DNA of 43,188 nucleotides from GCA-2715645 sp042095375 (GTDB taxonomy: Bacteria; Bacteroidota; Bacteroidia; Cytophagales; MED-G16): the NCBI GenBank assembly GCA_042095375.1, contig JBELBJ010000008.1, positions 1 to 43,188 of the forward strand, in the 5' to 3' direction. A program made the translations under genes and the position numbers. The notes beneath the pieces were generated by a model, which made no database searches, was not told the origin of the DNA, and saw only the letters and a list, made by a program, of their open reading frames with translations. This document shows, in pieces, positions 13,560-21,061 of this stretch; positions within the stretch are counted from its first letter, which is position 1; each line of letters opens with the position of its first letter.

Positions 13560-14690
13560 ATGAAAAAGTTTTTTTTCTTTTTTTTTATATGTTTTAATAG
13601 TTTTTCACAAAACTCTTATTTCCCTAGTAAAGTATGGATTGAAAAATCACCTGAATCACAAGGTTTAATATCAGAAAAGATAGGTAATGCTATAAAATTT
13701 GCAGTTCAAAATGAAAATTTAGTAGAAAGAGATTTAAGGATTTCAATTTACAAATCATTTGGTAAAGAACCTGGTTTCAAAATAAAAGGTCAAACTAAAA
13801 TGAGAGGTAAACCAAATGGCTTAATTATAAAAAATGGATATATAGTTGGCAAATGGGGAGATACAAAAAGAGTTGATATGACTTTTAGTGTTACTAAAAG
13901 TTATCTTTCTACTGTTGCAGGTATTGCTTTTGATAATAATTTGATTGAAATTGAAAATTATTTAAAAAACTATGTGTGGGATGGTAAATTTGATGATCCT
14001 CATAATAGTAAAATTAAATGGCACCACTTATTAAATCAATCATCAGAATGGTCCGGTGAACTTTTTGGAACATATGATTGGGCAGATAGACCTCCAAAAA
14101 ACCTAAATCTAGAGGAAGTAAAAAAACAAAGACGTTTTGAACCAGGAAAAAATTATAAATACAATGATGTAAGAGTAAATTTATTATCATATTCTCTTTT
14201 AAATGTCTTTAGAAAACCTCTACCTATAATATTGAAAAATGAAATTATGGATAAAATAAATGCTTCATCTACATGGAGATGGTATGGATATGATAATTCA
14301 ATGGTAATAATTGATGGTTTAAATATTCAATCTGTCAGTGGTGGTGGTCATTTTGGAGGTGGATTGTTTATAAATTCTGAAGATCATGCAAGATTCGGAT
14401 TATTATTCTTAAGAGATGGAATATGGAATGAAAATAGACTTATATCTTCAGATTGGATAAAAAGAGCTACAAAACCTTCTGAAAACAATCCTTCTTATGG
14501 TTATATGTGGTGGTTAAATAAAGATAAAAGAAAATGGGATGGTTTATCTGAAACAATTTATTATGGATCAGGATTTGGAGGAAATTATATAATTATTATA
14601 CCTGATAATAATATAGTGATTGTTGCAAGATGGATAGATTCCACAAAGATTGGAGACTTTGTGAAAAAAGTTATTGAATCTCATAAATGA
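13560..14690 (+). CDS. Secreted beta-lactamase-family serine hydrolase
   Basis: Exported serine hydrolase of 376 residues, class C beta-lactamase / esterase fold (PF00144). Signal peptide MKKFFFFFFICFNSFSQ, very Phe-rich. The catalytic SxxK is SVTK (Ser110, Lys113). The second motif is YND in KYNDVRVN rather than the usual YxN, and the third is GSGFGG near residues 337-342. Family members act as esterases, D-amino-acid amidases or peptidases; the substrate is unknown. The downstream NAD(P)-binding gene overlaps by ATGA, so the two are translationally coupled. Confidence 0.85.
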   Translation: MKKFFFFFFICFNSFSQNSYFPSKVWIEKSPESQGLISEKIGNAIKFAVQNENLVERDLRISIYKSFGKEPGFKIKGQTKMRGKPNGLIIKNGYIVGKWGDTKRVDMTFSVTKSYLSTVAGIAFDNNLIEIENYLKNYVWDGKFDDPHNSKIKWHHLLNQSSEWSGELFGTYDWADRPPKNLNLEEVKKQRRFEPGKNYKYNDVRVNLLSYSLLNVFRKPLPIILKNEIMDKINASSTWRWYGYDNSMVIIDGLNIQSVSGGGHFGGGLFINSEDHARFGLLFLRDGIWNENRLISSDWIKRATKPSENNPSYGYMWWLNKDKRKWDGLSETIYYGSGFGGNYIIIIPDNNIVIVARWIDSTKIGDFVKKVIESHK

Positions 14691-15343
14691 AATCTGTTGA
14701 AATAACACTCTTTGGAGGTACTGGATTAATAGGAACATTCTTAAAAGAACAGATTGTGAAAGATTCATTTTTTAACAAAATAAATTTTGTAACAAGAAAG
14801 GCATTTAAATCAAATCATAAAAAAATAATTAACCATGTTATTGATTTTTCAAATTATGAAGAAATTTCTAATACAATCAAAAATAGTGATTTAGTATATT
14901 CAGCTATAGGGACAACTCAATCTAAAGTAAATTGGAATAAAAATGAATATAGAAAGATTGATTATGATATTAATTCAAATATAGCCATAGCATGCAAAAA
15001 ATTTAACGTAAAAAATTTTTCTTTTGTATCATCAGCAGGTGCAAATTATAAAAGTGATAATTTTTATCTTAATCTTAAAGGACAGATTGAAAATAACATT
15101 ATAAATATGAACTTAATATCTACATCTATTTATCGTCCTTCTTTACTGTTAGGTAAAAGAAAAGATAGTAGAATAGGAGAAAAAATAGCTCAATTTTTAA
15201 TGCCAAAATTTTCTTTTATAATGCCTGAAATATATAAACCTATAAAGGCAAAAGATGTTGCTCTTTCTATGATCAATGTTTCAAAATCAATCCAAAAAGG
15301 ACATAAAATATATCACTATAGAGAAATAATAGAAAATAGCTAA
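14687..15343 (+). CDS. NAD(P)-binding Rossmann-fold (HTATIP2-like) protein
   Basis: A 218-residue short-chain-like protein with GGTGLIG (residues 10-16) right at the N-terminus, then DLVYSAIGTTQSK near 66-78 and FVSSAGAN near 113-120. This layout matches atypical SDR / oxidoreductase HTATIP2-like NAD(P)H-binding proteins, which often lack the YxxxK catalytic pair. It may be a reductase or a redox sensor; no substrate can be named. The ATGA overlap with the serine hydrolase implies coupled translation. It converges on the lipoprotein gene at 15392. Confidence 0.78.
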   Translation: MKSVEITLFGGTGLIGTFLKEQIVKDSFFNKINFVTRKAFKSNHKKIINHVIDFSNYEEISNTIKNSDLVYSAIGTTQSKVNWNKNEYRKIDYDINSNIAIACKKFNVKNFSFVSSAGANYKSDNFYLNLKGQIENNIINMNLISTSIYRPSLLLGKRKDSRIGEKIAQFLMPKFSFIMPEIYKPIKAKDVALSMINVSKSIQKGHKIYHYREIIENS

Positions 15344-15391
15344 ATAATTATAATACTTCTAAAGATATATTAAATCAACTATAGAGAGTAT

Positions 15392-15937
15392 CTACAATCC
15401 ATTTTCATTATCCTGCTTTACCCTCTCATAAACGTAAAAACCTTCAACTTTACCATTTGATATTAAAGCATCAATAACCTGAACAGCTTTAACTTCATTA
15501 CCTTCAATAGTTAGGGTAATATCATTTCCGGATGTTACCCATTGTTTTCTAACACCTTCTTGATCAGTTAATTCGTTAGCAATTAAATAATTAATTTCCC
15601 ATCTTGGAGATGCATCCTTAAACCATTGGCTTAAAAATTCAATATGAGCATCTACCCCATCTATATACTCTCCTGTAGGAGCCCAAACTTTAATATTTTC
15701 GGAATCCATTTCTCTTATTTTATCTAAATCTCCATCATTATGAGCTTTTATATAATTTCTCCAAATATCATTAGTTGAAAGATCTCCAGCAATTAAATCA
15801 ATTTCAGTTCCATCATCAGCTACTTCAATTCCAATTTTTGTAGGTTCTATGGCTATCTCAGTTACATCAGAAGTTTTTGTCTGACATGATACTAAAATAA
15901 GAAAGGTCAATAAATAAATTACATTAAATGTTTTCAT
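15392..15937 (-). CDS. NTF2/SnoaL-like lipoprotein
   Basis: A 181-residue lipoprotein, lipobox LVSC (Cys18). After an acidic linker (about 19-52) comes an NTF2/SnoaL-like fold: a WRNYIKAHNDGDLDKIREM helix pair, VWAPTGEYIDGVDAHIEFLSQWF, then three C-terminal strands. Such domains are often enzymes or ligand-binding modules, but no catalytic residues can be assigned. Divergent from the paralogue-like lipoprotein at 16059; an 11-bp inverted repeat lies between them. Confidence 0.72.
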   Translation of the reverse strand: MKTFNVIYLLTFLILVSCQTKTSDVTEIAIEPTKIGIEVADDGTEIDLIAGDLSTNDIWRNYIKAHNDGDLDKIREMDSENIKVWAPTGEYIDGVDAHIEFLSQWFKDASPRWEINYLIANELTDQEGVRKQWVTSGNDITLTIEGNEVKAVQVIDALISNGKVEGFYVYERVKQDNENGL

Positions 15938-15979
15938 ATAAGTAAATTTTAATTAACAATATGTTAAAATAAAAAATAA

Positions 15980-16018
15980 ATCAAACTTAACACCATGAAT
16001 TTTGAATTTAAGTTTGAT
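15980..16018. repeat. 11-bp inverted repeat between divergent lipoprotein genes
   Basis: ATCAAACTTAA at 15980-15990 and TTAAGTTTGAT at 16008-16018, perfect, 17 nt apart. The right arm overlaps the spacer of the plus-strand promoter (TTTG at 16001, TAGATTAG at 16024), so a bound protein would cover the promoter. Candidate operator for the divergent pair. Confidence 0.4.
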
Positions 16019-16031
16019 ATTTATAGATTAG
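16001..16031 (+). promoter_or_regulatory. Promoter of the first DWSG-type lipoprotein
   Basis: TTTG at 16001-16004, 19 nt spacer, TAGATTAG at 16024-16031. The ATG at 16059 is 27 nt below, so this mRNA has a short leader. Overlaps the right arm of the inverted repeat. Confidence 0.55.
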
Positions 16032-16058
16032 AATTGAATTATAACTAAAATTTTAATT

Positions 16059-16571
16059 ATGAAAAATATATTATTAATGGTATTAACGTCATTTTTATTC
16101 GTTTCATGTAATAATAATGTTAACGTTGATACTTCTGAATGGAGTGGTGTTACTAATCAAAATGATGAAAAAAGTAAAATAGTTGAAAAATTAGCTAAAG
16201 GCTATACCGATGGAGATTTTGGAATTGCTAGAGATTACTTTACACCTGATGGAGAGCATAAAGTGAATAATGATGTTTATACTGTTGAAGAATTAATCAA
16301 TGGGTATAATTTTCATTCTGTGCTATATGATGAAATGCAGCATATTGATCCTGTAATAACTACAATTAAGTATAATAACGGTGAAGTTTATACAAATCAT
16401 TGGTCAGATTGGTCAGGTAAGTCAAAAATAACTGGTGAATTACAAAAAAACACATTTCATTGTTGGTGGCAGTGGGAAGGAGATAAAATAGTTGCAACTC
16501 AATGTTATTTTGATACTAGTGATATTGAAGCAGAAGCTATGTTATATCAGGAACAAAATAGCCAAGAATAA
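16059..16571 (+). CDS. NTF2/SnoaL-like lipoprotein, DWSG-type paralogue A
   Basis: A 170-residue lipoprotein, lipobox FVSC (Cys17). The mature N-terminus has a DTSEWSG tag, followed by an NTF2-like domain: KLAKGYTDGDFGIARDYF helices, then NNGEVYTNHWSDWSGKSKITGEL and a Trp-rich FHCWWQWEGDKIV strand. It is clearly paralogous to the lipoprotein at 20560, which shares the tag, NNGE(V/I)YTN and the TGEL strand. Function unknown; a periplasmic ligand-binding or enzyme role is inference. An AT-rich hairpin lies between it and the convergent barrel gene. Confidence 0.75.
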   Translation: MKNILLMVLTSFLFVSCNNNVNVDTSEWSGVTNQNDEKSKIVEKLAKGYTDGDFGIARDYFTPDGEHKVNNDVYTVEELINGYNFHSVLYDEMQHIDPVITTIKYNNGEVYTNHWSDWSGKSKITGELQKNTFHCWWQWEGDKIVATQCYFDTSDIEAEAMLYQEQNSQE

Positions 16572-16579
16572 TTAATATT

Positions 16580-16606
16580 CTTTTTCTTAAAAAATTAAAG
16601 AAAAAG
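16580..16606. terminator. Possible bidirectional terminator between convergent genes
   Basis: CTTTTTCTT at 16580-16588 and AAGAAAAAG at 16598-16606, a perfect 9-bp AT-rich stem with a 9-nt loop. It overlaps the stop codon of the minus-strand barrel gene. Stem stability is low. Confidence 0.35.
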
Positions 16607-17360
16607 TAATAGTCAACCCTCTAAATGATCCTTTCCTTCTTATAATATTATTATTTGAAGAGGAAGGGTTATTCAGAATTGGAAAACCCGTATTATCCCA
16701 TAACATATTATTTACTGATTTATATTTTTGAATTAGATATCCTATTTTCAGTGATATATGCTTATTTCTATAGGTAGATTTTTTAAAACCTATACCTAAA
16801 TTAAAGTAAATTCCACCTTTAGTAGAAATATAGTCTTGATCACCAAAATCACTTCCAATTGAATATCCTATATTTTGATATATGAAAGTTCTAAATTTAG
16901 AATTCTTTTTCTTTTCTATATGTATAGGAAAGATATCTCTATTTAAAGATAAATAGAATGGTGAAAAATTAATTTGATCAATTTTAAAAATTCCAATACC
17001 AAATCCGGGATTTAAAATTTTATCATTAACAATTCCTTTAGAAAAAAGCAATTTACTTGATAATCCTGAATGAAAATCAAAACCAAACTCTAATTCATTC
17101 CAACTCTTTTTTTTAAATTCAAAAAAACTATTAAATCGTCTAAATTTTATTTTATAATTATCTTCAGATGATATAATTATAGTATCCTGAGAAATCCCAT
17201 TATCAAATAAAATATATCCTGAATCACCATAGCTAAAATCTTTATTAAAATACTCTAATATCTGACCTTTGTGTTTTTTACCATCTATAATTAGAATATC
17301 CTTTTTTTGAGAAAAAGCTGAAAATGATAGAGCAATAAATAAAAGATAATAAATTCTCAT
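16587..17360 (-). CDS. Outer-membrane beta-barrel-like protein
   Basis: A 257-residue protein with signal peptide MRIYYLLFIALSFSAFSQ. A short N-terminal domain (DILIIDGKKHKGQILEYF) is followed by alternating amphipathic strands such as GFGIGIFKIDQI, GIYFNLGIGFKK and the final GLTITFSLIF. The terminal Phe is the usual outer-membrane insertion signal. It is the last gene of a five-gene minus-strand operon, 1 nt after the LVIVD C-half. Role unknown, perhaps a surface partner of the two LVIVD lipoproteins. Confidence 0.65.
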   Translation of the reverse strand: MRIYYLLFIALSFSAFSQKKDILIIDGKKHKGQILEYFNKDFSYGDSGYILFDNGISQDTIIISSEDNYKIKFRRFNSFFEFKKKSWNELEFGFDFHSGLSSKLLFSKGIVNDKILNPGFGIGIFKIDQINFSPFYLSLNRDIFPIHIEKKKNSKFRTFIYQNIGYSIGSDFGDQDYISTKGGIYFNLGIGFKKSTYRNKHISLKIGYLIQKYKSVNNMLWDNTGFPILNNPSSSNNNIIRRKGSFRGLTITFSLIF

Positions 17361-17361
17361 T

Positions 17362-18141
17362 TTAAAGCTTAACTATAGGAATTGTACTAATATATTCAAT
17401 TTGAGCCTTTTCACAATCATAAGAGTATTGATGAAAACCATCATCACCTATAACCATTAATACATTCATAAATGGAATAACATCAATTGAGCTAATATCT
17501 TTAAAATGTTCTATTAATTTTAAATTATTCAAATTTGATATATCAAACATCTTTAAACCAAACTCACCTTCAGTAATAAATAGACAATTGTTATCTACCC
17601 CAAGTCCATGAGGTTGAATCATTTCATATGTTTTAAATAATATAGGTTGATCAATCTTTGAAATATCAATAATATCAAGTTGATTATTAAATCCCATACA
17701 TTCATTTCCACCTCTTAAGGTTACAAAAGCATAATTATCTTGAACTACAACTGGATCACAACTAGTCATATGTTCATAGGTTGATATCCATGAAGGTTTA
17801 TCTTGATTTTTTAGATCATATATATGCATTCCACTTTGGGCACCTATAAACAATCTATTTTTATAAGGAAAAATTGTTTCAATTCCCCAACCCAAATCGA
17901 TTTCAGACTTAAAACCAGGTTTTTTTTGATCAGAAATATCAAAAGTATTAAGATTATAAGCATCTACCGTATATAAATGATCTCCTACTATAGTAAATCT
18001 TGCCATAGAACCTCCAATACCAGTTCCTGAGGAGTTTTCAGAAAAACCAGAAAGACTATCACTTGATGTATCACATGATAAAACACTGATTATCAATAAT
18101 TTATATAAATAATTTAAATATTTATTTTTTCTTATTCCCAT
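17362..18141 (-). CDS. LVIVD-repeat lipoprotein, C-terminal half
   Basis: A 259-residue lipoprotein made of LVIVD / beta-propeller repeats (NTFDISDQKKPG, HIYDLKNQDKPS, DIIDISKIDQPI, KMFDISNLNN). It matches the C-terminal two-thirds of the usual single-chain flavobacterial LVIVD protein: the linker end GTGIGGSMARFTI, then WGIETIFPYKNRLFIG and IQPHGLGVD. It starts with its own lipoprotein leader (LIISVLSC). Its ATG lies inside the last codons of the N-half (10-nt overlap, different frame). In this frame a stop sits five codons above the ATG. Looks like gene fission; see the N-half. Confidence 0.75.
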   Translation of the reverse strand: MGIRKNKYLNYLYKLLIISVLSCDTSSDSLSGFSENSSGTGIGGSMARFTIVGDHLYTVDAYNLNTFDISDQKKPGFKSEIDLGWGIETIFPYKNRLFIGAQSGMHIYDLKNQDKPSWISTYEHMTSCDPVVVQDNYAFVTLRGGNECMGFNNQLDIIDISKIDQPILFKTYEMIQPHGLGVDNNCLFITEGEFGLKMFDISNLNNLKLIEHFKDISSIDVIPFMNVLMVIGDDGFHQYSYDCEKAQIEYISTIPIVKL

Positions 18142-18656
18142 ATAAATCCACAGTTATGATTTTCTATATATTCTTCAACAATCTCTTCCTCATATCCTAT
18201 TGTTATTCCATTTTCTTCAGAATATAAACCTTGATTTAAGTAATAATTTTTAAATGCTTCTTTTACTCTGTTAACCTCTTTTACAGAATCTATTTTAGAT
18301 ATATCAAAAATCACTAAATCCATATAACTATCAGCATATAAAAAATCATTTTTAGTAGCTATATCATAGTTTCCAGGTAAATTGATAAAACCAACATTAA
18401 TGGGATTACTCAAATTCCTATTATCTATAATATGGATACCCTTTTTAATCTCGCTAATAAAAAGATAACCATCTTTATAATTGAGTTTTCCAGGATTGTT
18501 GATTTCACGATTATTAATGAATTTCACAGAATCTCTTAATTCATCCATATTGGAATATATTGGATTATATTTTACATAAGTACTATAGTAATCACAATTA
18601 TCTTGACATGAATAGAATAAAATAGAAAATAAAATTATTTTTATTATAATCCTCAT
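18132..18656 (-). CDS. LVIVD-repeat lipoprotein, N-terminal half
   Basis: A 174-residue lipoprotein, lipobox FYSC (Cys17). It matches the N-terminal third of the usual LVIVD protein: NPGKLNYKDGYLFISE, KGIHIIDNRNLSNPINVGFI, PGNYDIATKNDFLYADSYMD, ending in EENHNC-like residues just before a stop. Where the full-length relatives continue, this ORF stops and a second lipoprotein begins within a 10-nt overlap. Both halves carry SPII leaders, so both could be exported and rebuild one propeller at the membrane. A sequencing frameshift is the alternative. Confidence 0.72.
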   Translation of the reverse strand: MRIIIKIILFSILFYSCQDNCDYYSTYVKYNPIYSNMDELRDSVKFINNREINNPGKLNYKDGYLFISEIKKGIHIIDNRNLSNPINVGFINLPGNYDIATKNDFLYADSYMDLVIFDISKIDSVKEVNRVKEAFKNYYLNQGLYSEENGITIGYEEEIVEEYIENHNCGFIWE

Positions 18657-18680
18657 TTAAAAAATAAAGTAAGAAATTGA

Positions 18681-19136
18681 TTATTTTCTAACATACCCCC
18701 CAATAGATTCTCTATAATCTATTTCAAATCCATTTTCCGATGCAAATTTTTTAAATTGATCAGTTGCATTTCCCAAAGTGATAAATGATTCAATAGTAAA
18801 AATTTCAAAAAACCTTTCAAAATTTAGGCCATTAATAAAATCTACTCCATGTTGTATACCATCATCACTATTATTATATCTTTCAATTAAAGTAACATTT
18901 TTACCATCTTCTGAAATAAAATAACCATACACTGTACTCGGCTCTCTTTTGACTATAAAATCAGATAAATATTGTGTAAAATCTTCTACATCCTCTACCG
19001 AATTTTCTTTAGTTGACAATTCAAGAATAAAAACAATCTCATCAGAATCTTTATTTAATAGAACTGAATCTTCTTTTTTTGCAGATTCTTGACAAGATAA
19101 TATAAATAAAAAAATAAGTAAAAAATTATTTTTCAT
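18681..19136 (-). CDS. ABM-like (dimeric alpha/beta barrel) lipoprotein
   Basis: A 151-residue lipoprotein with leader MKNNFLLIFLFILSC (Cys15). The body resembles the antibiotic-biosynthesis-monooxygenase / ferredoxin-like dimeric barrel: TVYGYFISEDGKNVTLIERY strands, a GVDFINGLNFERFFEIF helix, then a short strand and a helix with a YRESIGGYVRK end. No activity can be assigned. The start overlaps the DoxX gene stop by 11 nt, and the next gene begins 24 nt below, placing it as gene two of the operon that ends with the LVIVD halves and the barrel. Confidence 0.6.
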   Translation of the reverse strand: MKNNFLLIFLFILSCQESAKKEDSVLLNKDSDEIVFILELSTKENSVEDVEDFTQYLSDFIVKREPSTVYGYFISEDGKNVTLIERYNNSDDGIQHGVDFINGLNFERFFEIFTIESFITLGNATDQFKKFASENGFEIDYRESIGGYVRK

Positions 19137-19518
19137 TTGATGAAAATTTAGAATTATTTAAAAAAACAATTGTTAAAGTAGCAAATAAAACTAAAGTTGC
19201 AGGGAAAAATTTAATCATTTCATCATTGACATTGAAATGCATAATTACAGCTCCAGACATAAGAGCAATTATAACACATGCAGCTGGTAGTAATATTTTA
19301 TTGTAATATATTGATATTAATAAGGCAAAAGCACAACTAACTTTAATGAATCCAATTACATAAGTGAATGTTTCACTAAAGCCATAAATATTAAATTCCT
19401 GTAACATATTTAAAGCATCGCCTCCCCTGTATATAGTTTCATCATTAAACCTAAACAACCATACGTTAATTATTGTAGTTGATACTAAAAGAATTAAGAT
19501 AGATTTAATATTTTTCAT
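19126..19518 (-). CDS. DoxX-like membrane protein
   Basis: A 130-residue protein with four hydrophobic helices (about 5-22, 50-70, 75-95, 103-122), in the DoxX-like arrangement: an N-terminal helix, GFIKVSCAFALLI in the second and LPAACVIIALMSGAVIMH in the third. Family members are membrane redox or thiosulfate:quinone-linked proteins, but most bacterial ones are uncharacterised. First gene of the minus-strand operon down to 16587. The promoter TTTG-N19-TATTTATA sits 11 nt above the ATG. Confidence 0.7.
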   Translation of the reverse strand: MKNIKSILILLVSTTIINVWLFRFNDETIYRGGDALNMLQEFNIYGFSETFTYVIGFIKVSCAFALLISIYYNKILLPAACVIIALMSGAVIMHFNVNDEMIKFFPATLVLFATLTIVFLNNSKFSSNEK

Positions 19519-19529
19519 AATATAGGGTT

Positions 19530-19560
19530 TATAAATAGTTTATAATTTAAACAAAACAAA
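19530..19560 (-). promoter_or_regulatory. Promoter of the DoxX-LVIVD-barrel operon
   Basis: Minus strand: TTTG (19560-19557), 19 nt, TATTTATA (19537-19530). The -7 box has two mismatches to TAnnTTTG. The ATG is 11 nt below. Confidence 0.4.
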
Positions 19561-19619
19561 GATAAATAACTTAAATTATTGTTTTATCTAATTTTATCTT
19601 AAAGTAAAATTAAATTATT

Positions 19620-19679
19620 ATGAAAAAATTTTTAACTATTATTAGTGCAGTAGTTAAGATTTTTTATAAAACAATATAA
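19620..19679 (+). other. Possible 19-residue cationic micropeptide
   Basis: ATG at 19620 encodes MKKFLTIISAVVKIFYKTI, a short amphipathic, cationic helix resembling small membrane-active peptides in composition. A terminator-like hairpin lies 30 nt after its stop. No strong promoter is seen (weak TATCTTAA-like box near 19597). In AT-rich DNA a 19-codon ORF can easily be chance. Confidence 0.2.
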
Positions 19680-19709
19680 AATAAATCATTTTTTATTCAA
19701 CTAATAAAA

Positions 19710-19735
19710 AACACTTCAAATGAAGGTTATTTTTA
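19710..19735. terminator. Terminator-like hairpin just upstream of queE
   Basis: AACACTTC at 19710-19717, loop AAAT, GAAGGTT at 19722-19728, seven base pairs with one bulged A, flanked by A-run on the left and TTATTTTTATTT on the right, so it could work in either direction. No annotated gene ends here, so a short plus-strand transcript may start within 19520-19700. Confidence 0.4.
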
Positions 19736-19746
19736 TTTCTTATTGT

Positions 19747-19754
19747 TAGATTGT
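19747..19754 (+). promoter_or_regulatory. -7 box of the queE promoter, leaderless spacing
   Basis: TAGATTGT at 19747-19754, then CTTA and ATG at 19759, the same 4-nt spacing as the other leaderless genes. No TTTG is found 19 nt upstream, where the terminator-like hairpin lies. Confidence 0.4.
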
Positions 19755-19758
19755 CTTA

Positions 19759-20493
19759 ATGAAAAGTATAAAATTAGCTATTAGCGAAATCTTTTTTTCA
19801 ATTCAAGGTGAGGGAAAAACCGTAGGAATTCCATCTGTATTTGTTAGACTTGGTGGATGTAATCTTATTTGTGGAGGTGAAGGAACACAAATTGATAAAA
19901 AATTACATAATAATGCTGAATGGAGATGCGATACCATAGAAATATGGAGAAAAAGTCAAAGCTTAAAAATTCATAAAATACTAGAAAAAAAATATATTGA
20001 TGAGCTTAAAAAAGGAGCTCATCTTATTATAACAGGTGGAGAACCATTAATCCAACAAGAAAATCTTATGTTATTTTTAAAATTTATAAAAAAACTAACA
20101 GCATGTTATGTTGAAGTAGAAACAAATGGAACTATTATTCCAAATAAAGAACTAATCCAATTGGTTGATTTGTTTAATTGCTCTCCTAAATTATCAAATA
20201 GTGGAAATAACAAAAATGATTGTATAGTTCCTGAAGCATTAAAAACTATTAATTCCAAAAGCAGAGATTGTATTTTTAAATTTGTAATATCTAACAAAAA
20301 AGATTATGAAGAAATCTTAGAAGACTTTAGTCAATATATATCAAGAGAAAAAATATGGTTAATGCCTGCAGGAGAAAGTCAAAAATCCATTATAAAAAAT
20401 AGAAAAACCGTCATAGAACTTTGTAAAAAAGAAAATTTAAAATTTAGTAATAGATTGCAAATAGATATTTGGGATCAGAAAACAGGTGTTTAG
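19759..20493 (+). CDS. queE: 7-carboxy-7-deazaguanine synthase (QueE)-like radical SAM enzyme, long-cluster variant
   Basis: A 244-residue radical SAM protein with the QueE frame: FFSIQGEGKTVGIPSVFVRLGGC at the start, GGEPL at 94-98, VEVETNGT near 116-123, SPKLSNSG near 138-145 and the late FKFVIS strand. The cluster cysteines are Cys34, Cys38 and Cys57, so CX3C-X18-C instead of CX3CX2C. QueE enzymes with longer cluster loops are known, for example in Burkholderia, so the insertion is compatible with activity. The product would feed queuosine or another 7-deazaguanine pathway, but no queC, queD or tgt is in the window. The final residues KTGV lie 67 nt above the next gene. Confidence 0.82.
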   Translation: MKSIKLAISEIFFSIQGEGKTVGIPSVFVRLGGCNLICGGEGTQIDKKLHNNAEWRCDTIEIWRKSQSLKIHKILEKKYIDELKKGAHLIITGGEPLIQQENLMLFLKFIKKLTACYVEVETNGTIIPNKELIQLVDLFNCSPKLSNSGNNKNDCIVPEALKTINSKSRDCIFKFVISNKKDYEEILEDFSQYISREKIWLMPAGESQKSIIKNRKTVIELCKKENLKFSNRLQIDIWDQKTGV

Positions 20494-20503
20494 TTCTAAA
20501 TTA

Positions 20504-20535
20504 TTTGAATTTTAGTTTTTTGATAGCTAGATTAG
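20504..20535 (+). promoter_or_regulatory. Promoter of the second DWSG-type lipoprotein
   Basis: TTTG at 20504-20507, 20 nt spacer, TAGATTAG at 20528-20535. The same -7 octamer serves its paralogue at 16024. The ATG is 24 nt below. Confidence 0.5.
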
Positions 20536-20559
20536 TTTTTTTAAACTTAAATAAGAGAT

Positions 20560-21045
20560 ATGAAAAATATAATTTTTACACTAACTATACTTTTTTTTAT
20601 CAGTTGTAATCAACAGAATTCAAAAACAGATAATTCCGATTGGTCTGGAACCATATCCGCTACTGATGAAAGAAATGATCTTGTAAATAAATTTGTAGAT
20701 GCATATGAAAATAAAGATTCAGATGCTGCTTTATCAATTTTTTCAGAAAATGCAGTATTTAACGTAAATGATTCTCAATTTACTCCGAAAGAAACTATCG
20801 AAGCTTTTATGAGTGGTCATGAATACTATGATGGAATCAAAAATATCAATCGTGAAACAATGACTATGTTTTACAATAATGGCGAAATTTATACTAACTA
20901 TTGGTATACATGGAATGGTATAAATAAGAAAACAGGAGAATTGCTTGAACTTAGAGGATATGCGTGGTTTAAATGGGATGGAATGAAAGTGGCTGAATCA
21001 TACAATGCATTTGATCCAACTGAATATAGAAAAGCTTTTGAATAA
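20560..21045 (+). CDS. NTF2/SnoaL-like lipoprotein, DWSG-type paralogue B
   Basis: A 161-residue lipoprotein, lipobox FISC (Cys16). The mature protein begins with an NSDWSG tag and contains an NTF2-like domain (KFVDAYENKDSDAALSIF, then NNGEIYTNYWYTWNG, KTGELLELRGYAWFKWDGMKV). It is paralogous to the lipoprotein at 16059 over nearly the full length. The pair share the same -7 box, so they may respond together. No enzymatic residues assigned. It converges on the SOUL gene, 16 nt away. Confidence 0.75.
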   Translation: MKNIIFTLTILFFISCNQQNSKTDNSDWSGTISATDERNDLVNKFVDAYENKDSDAALSIFSENAVFNVNDSQFTPKETIEAFMSGHEYYDGIKNINRETMTMFYNNGEIYTNYWYTWNGINKKTGELLELRGYAWFKWDGMKVAESYNAFDPTEYRKAFE

Positions 21046-21061
21046 ATAAAAAATAAATTTT

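Noticed and set aside
19681..19758. preQ1 riboswitch upstream of queE.
   Set aside because: There is a hairpin and an A-rich stretch, but the conserved preQ1-I core and H-type pseudoknot sequence are not there, and the queE -7 box lies downstream of the hairpin.
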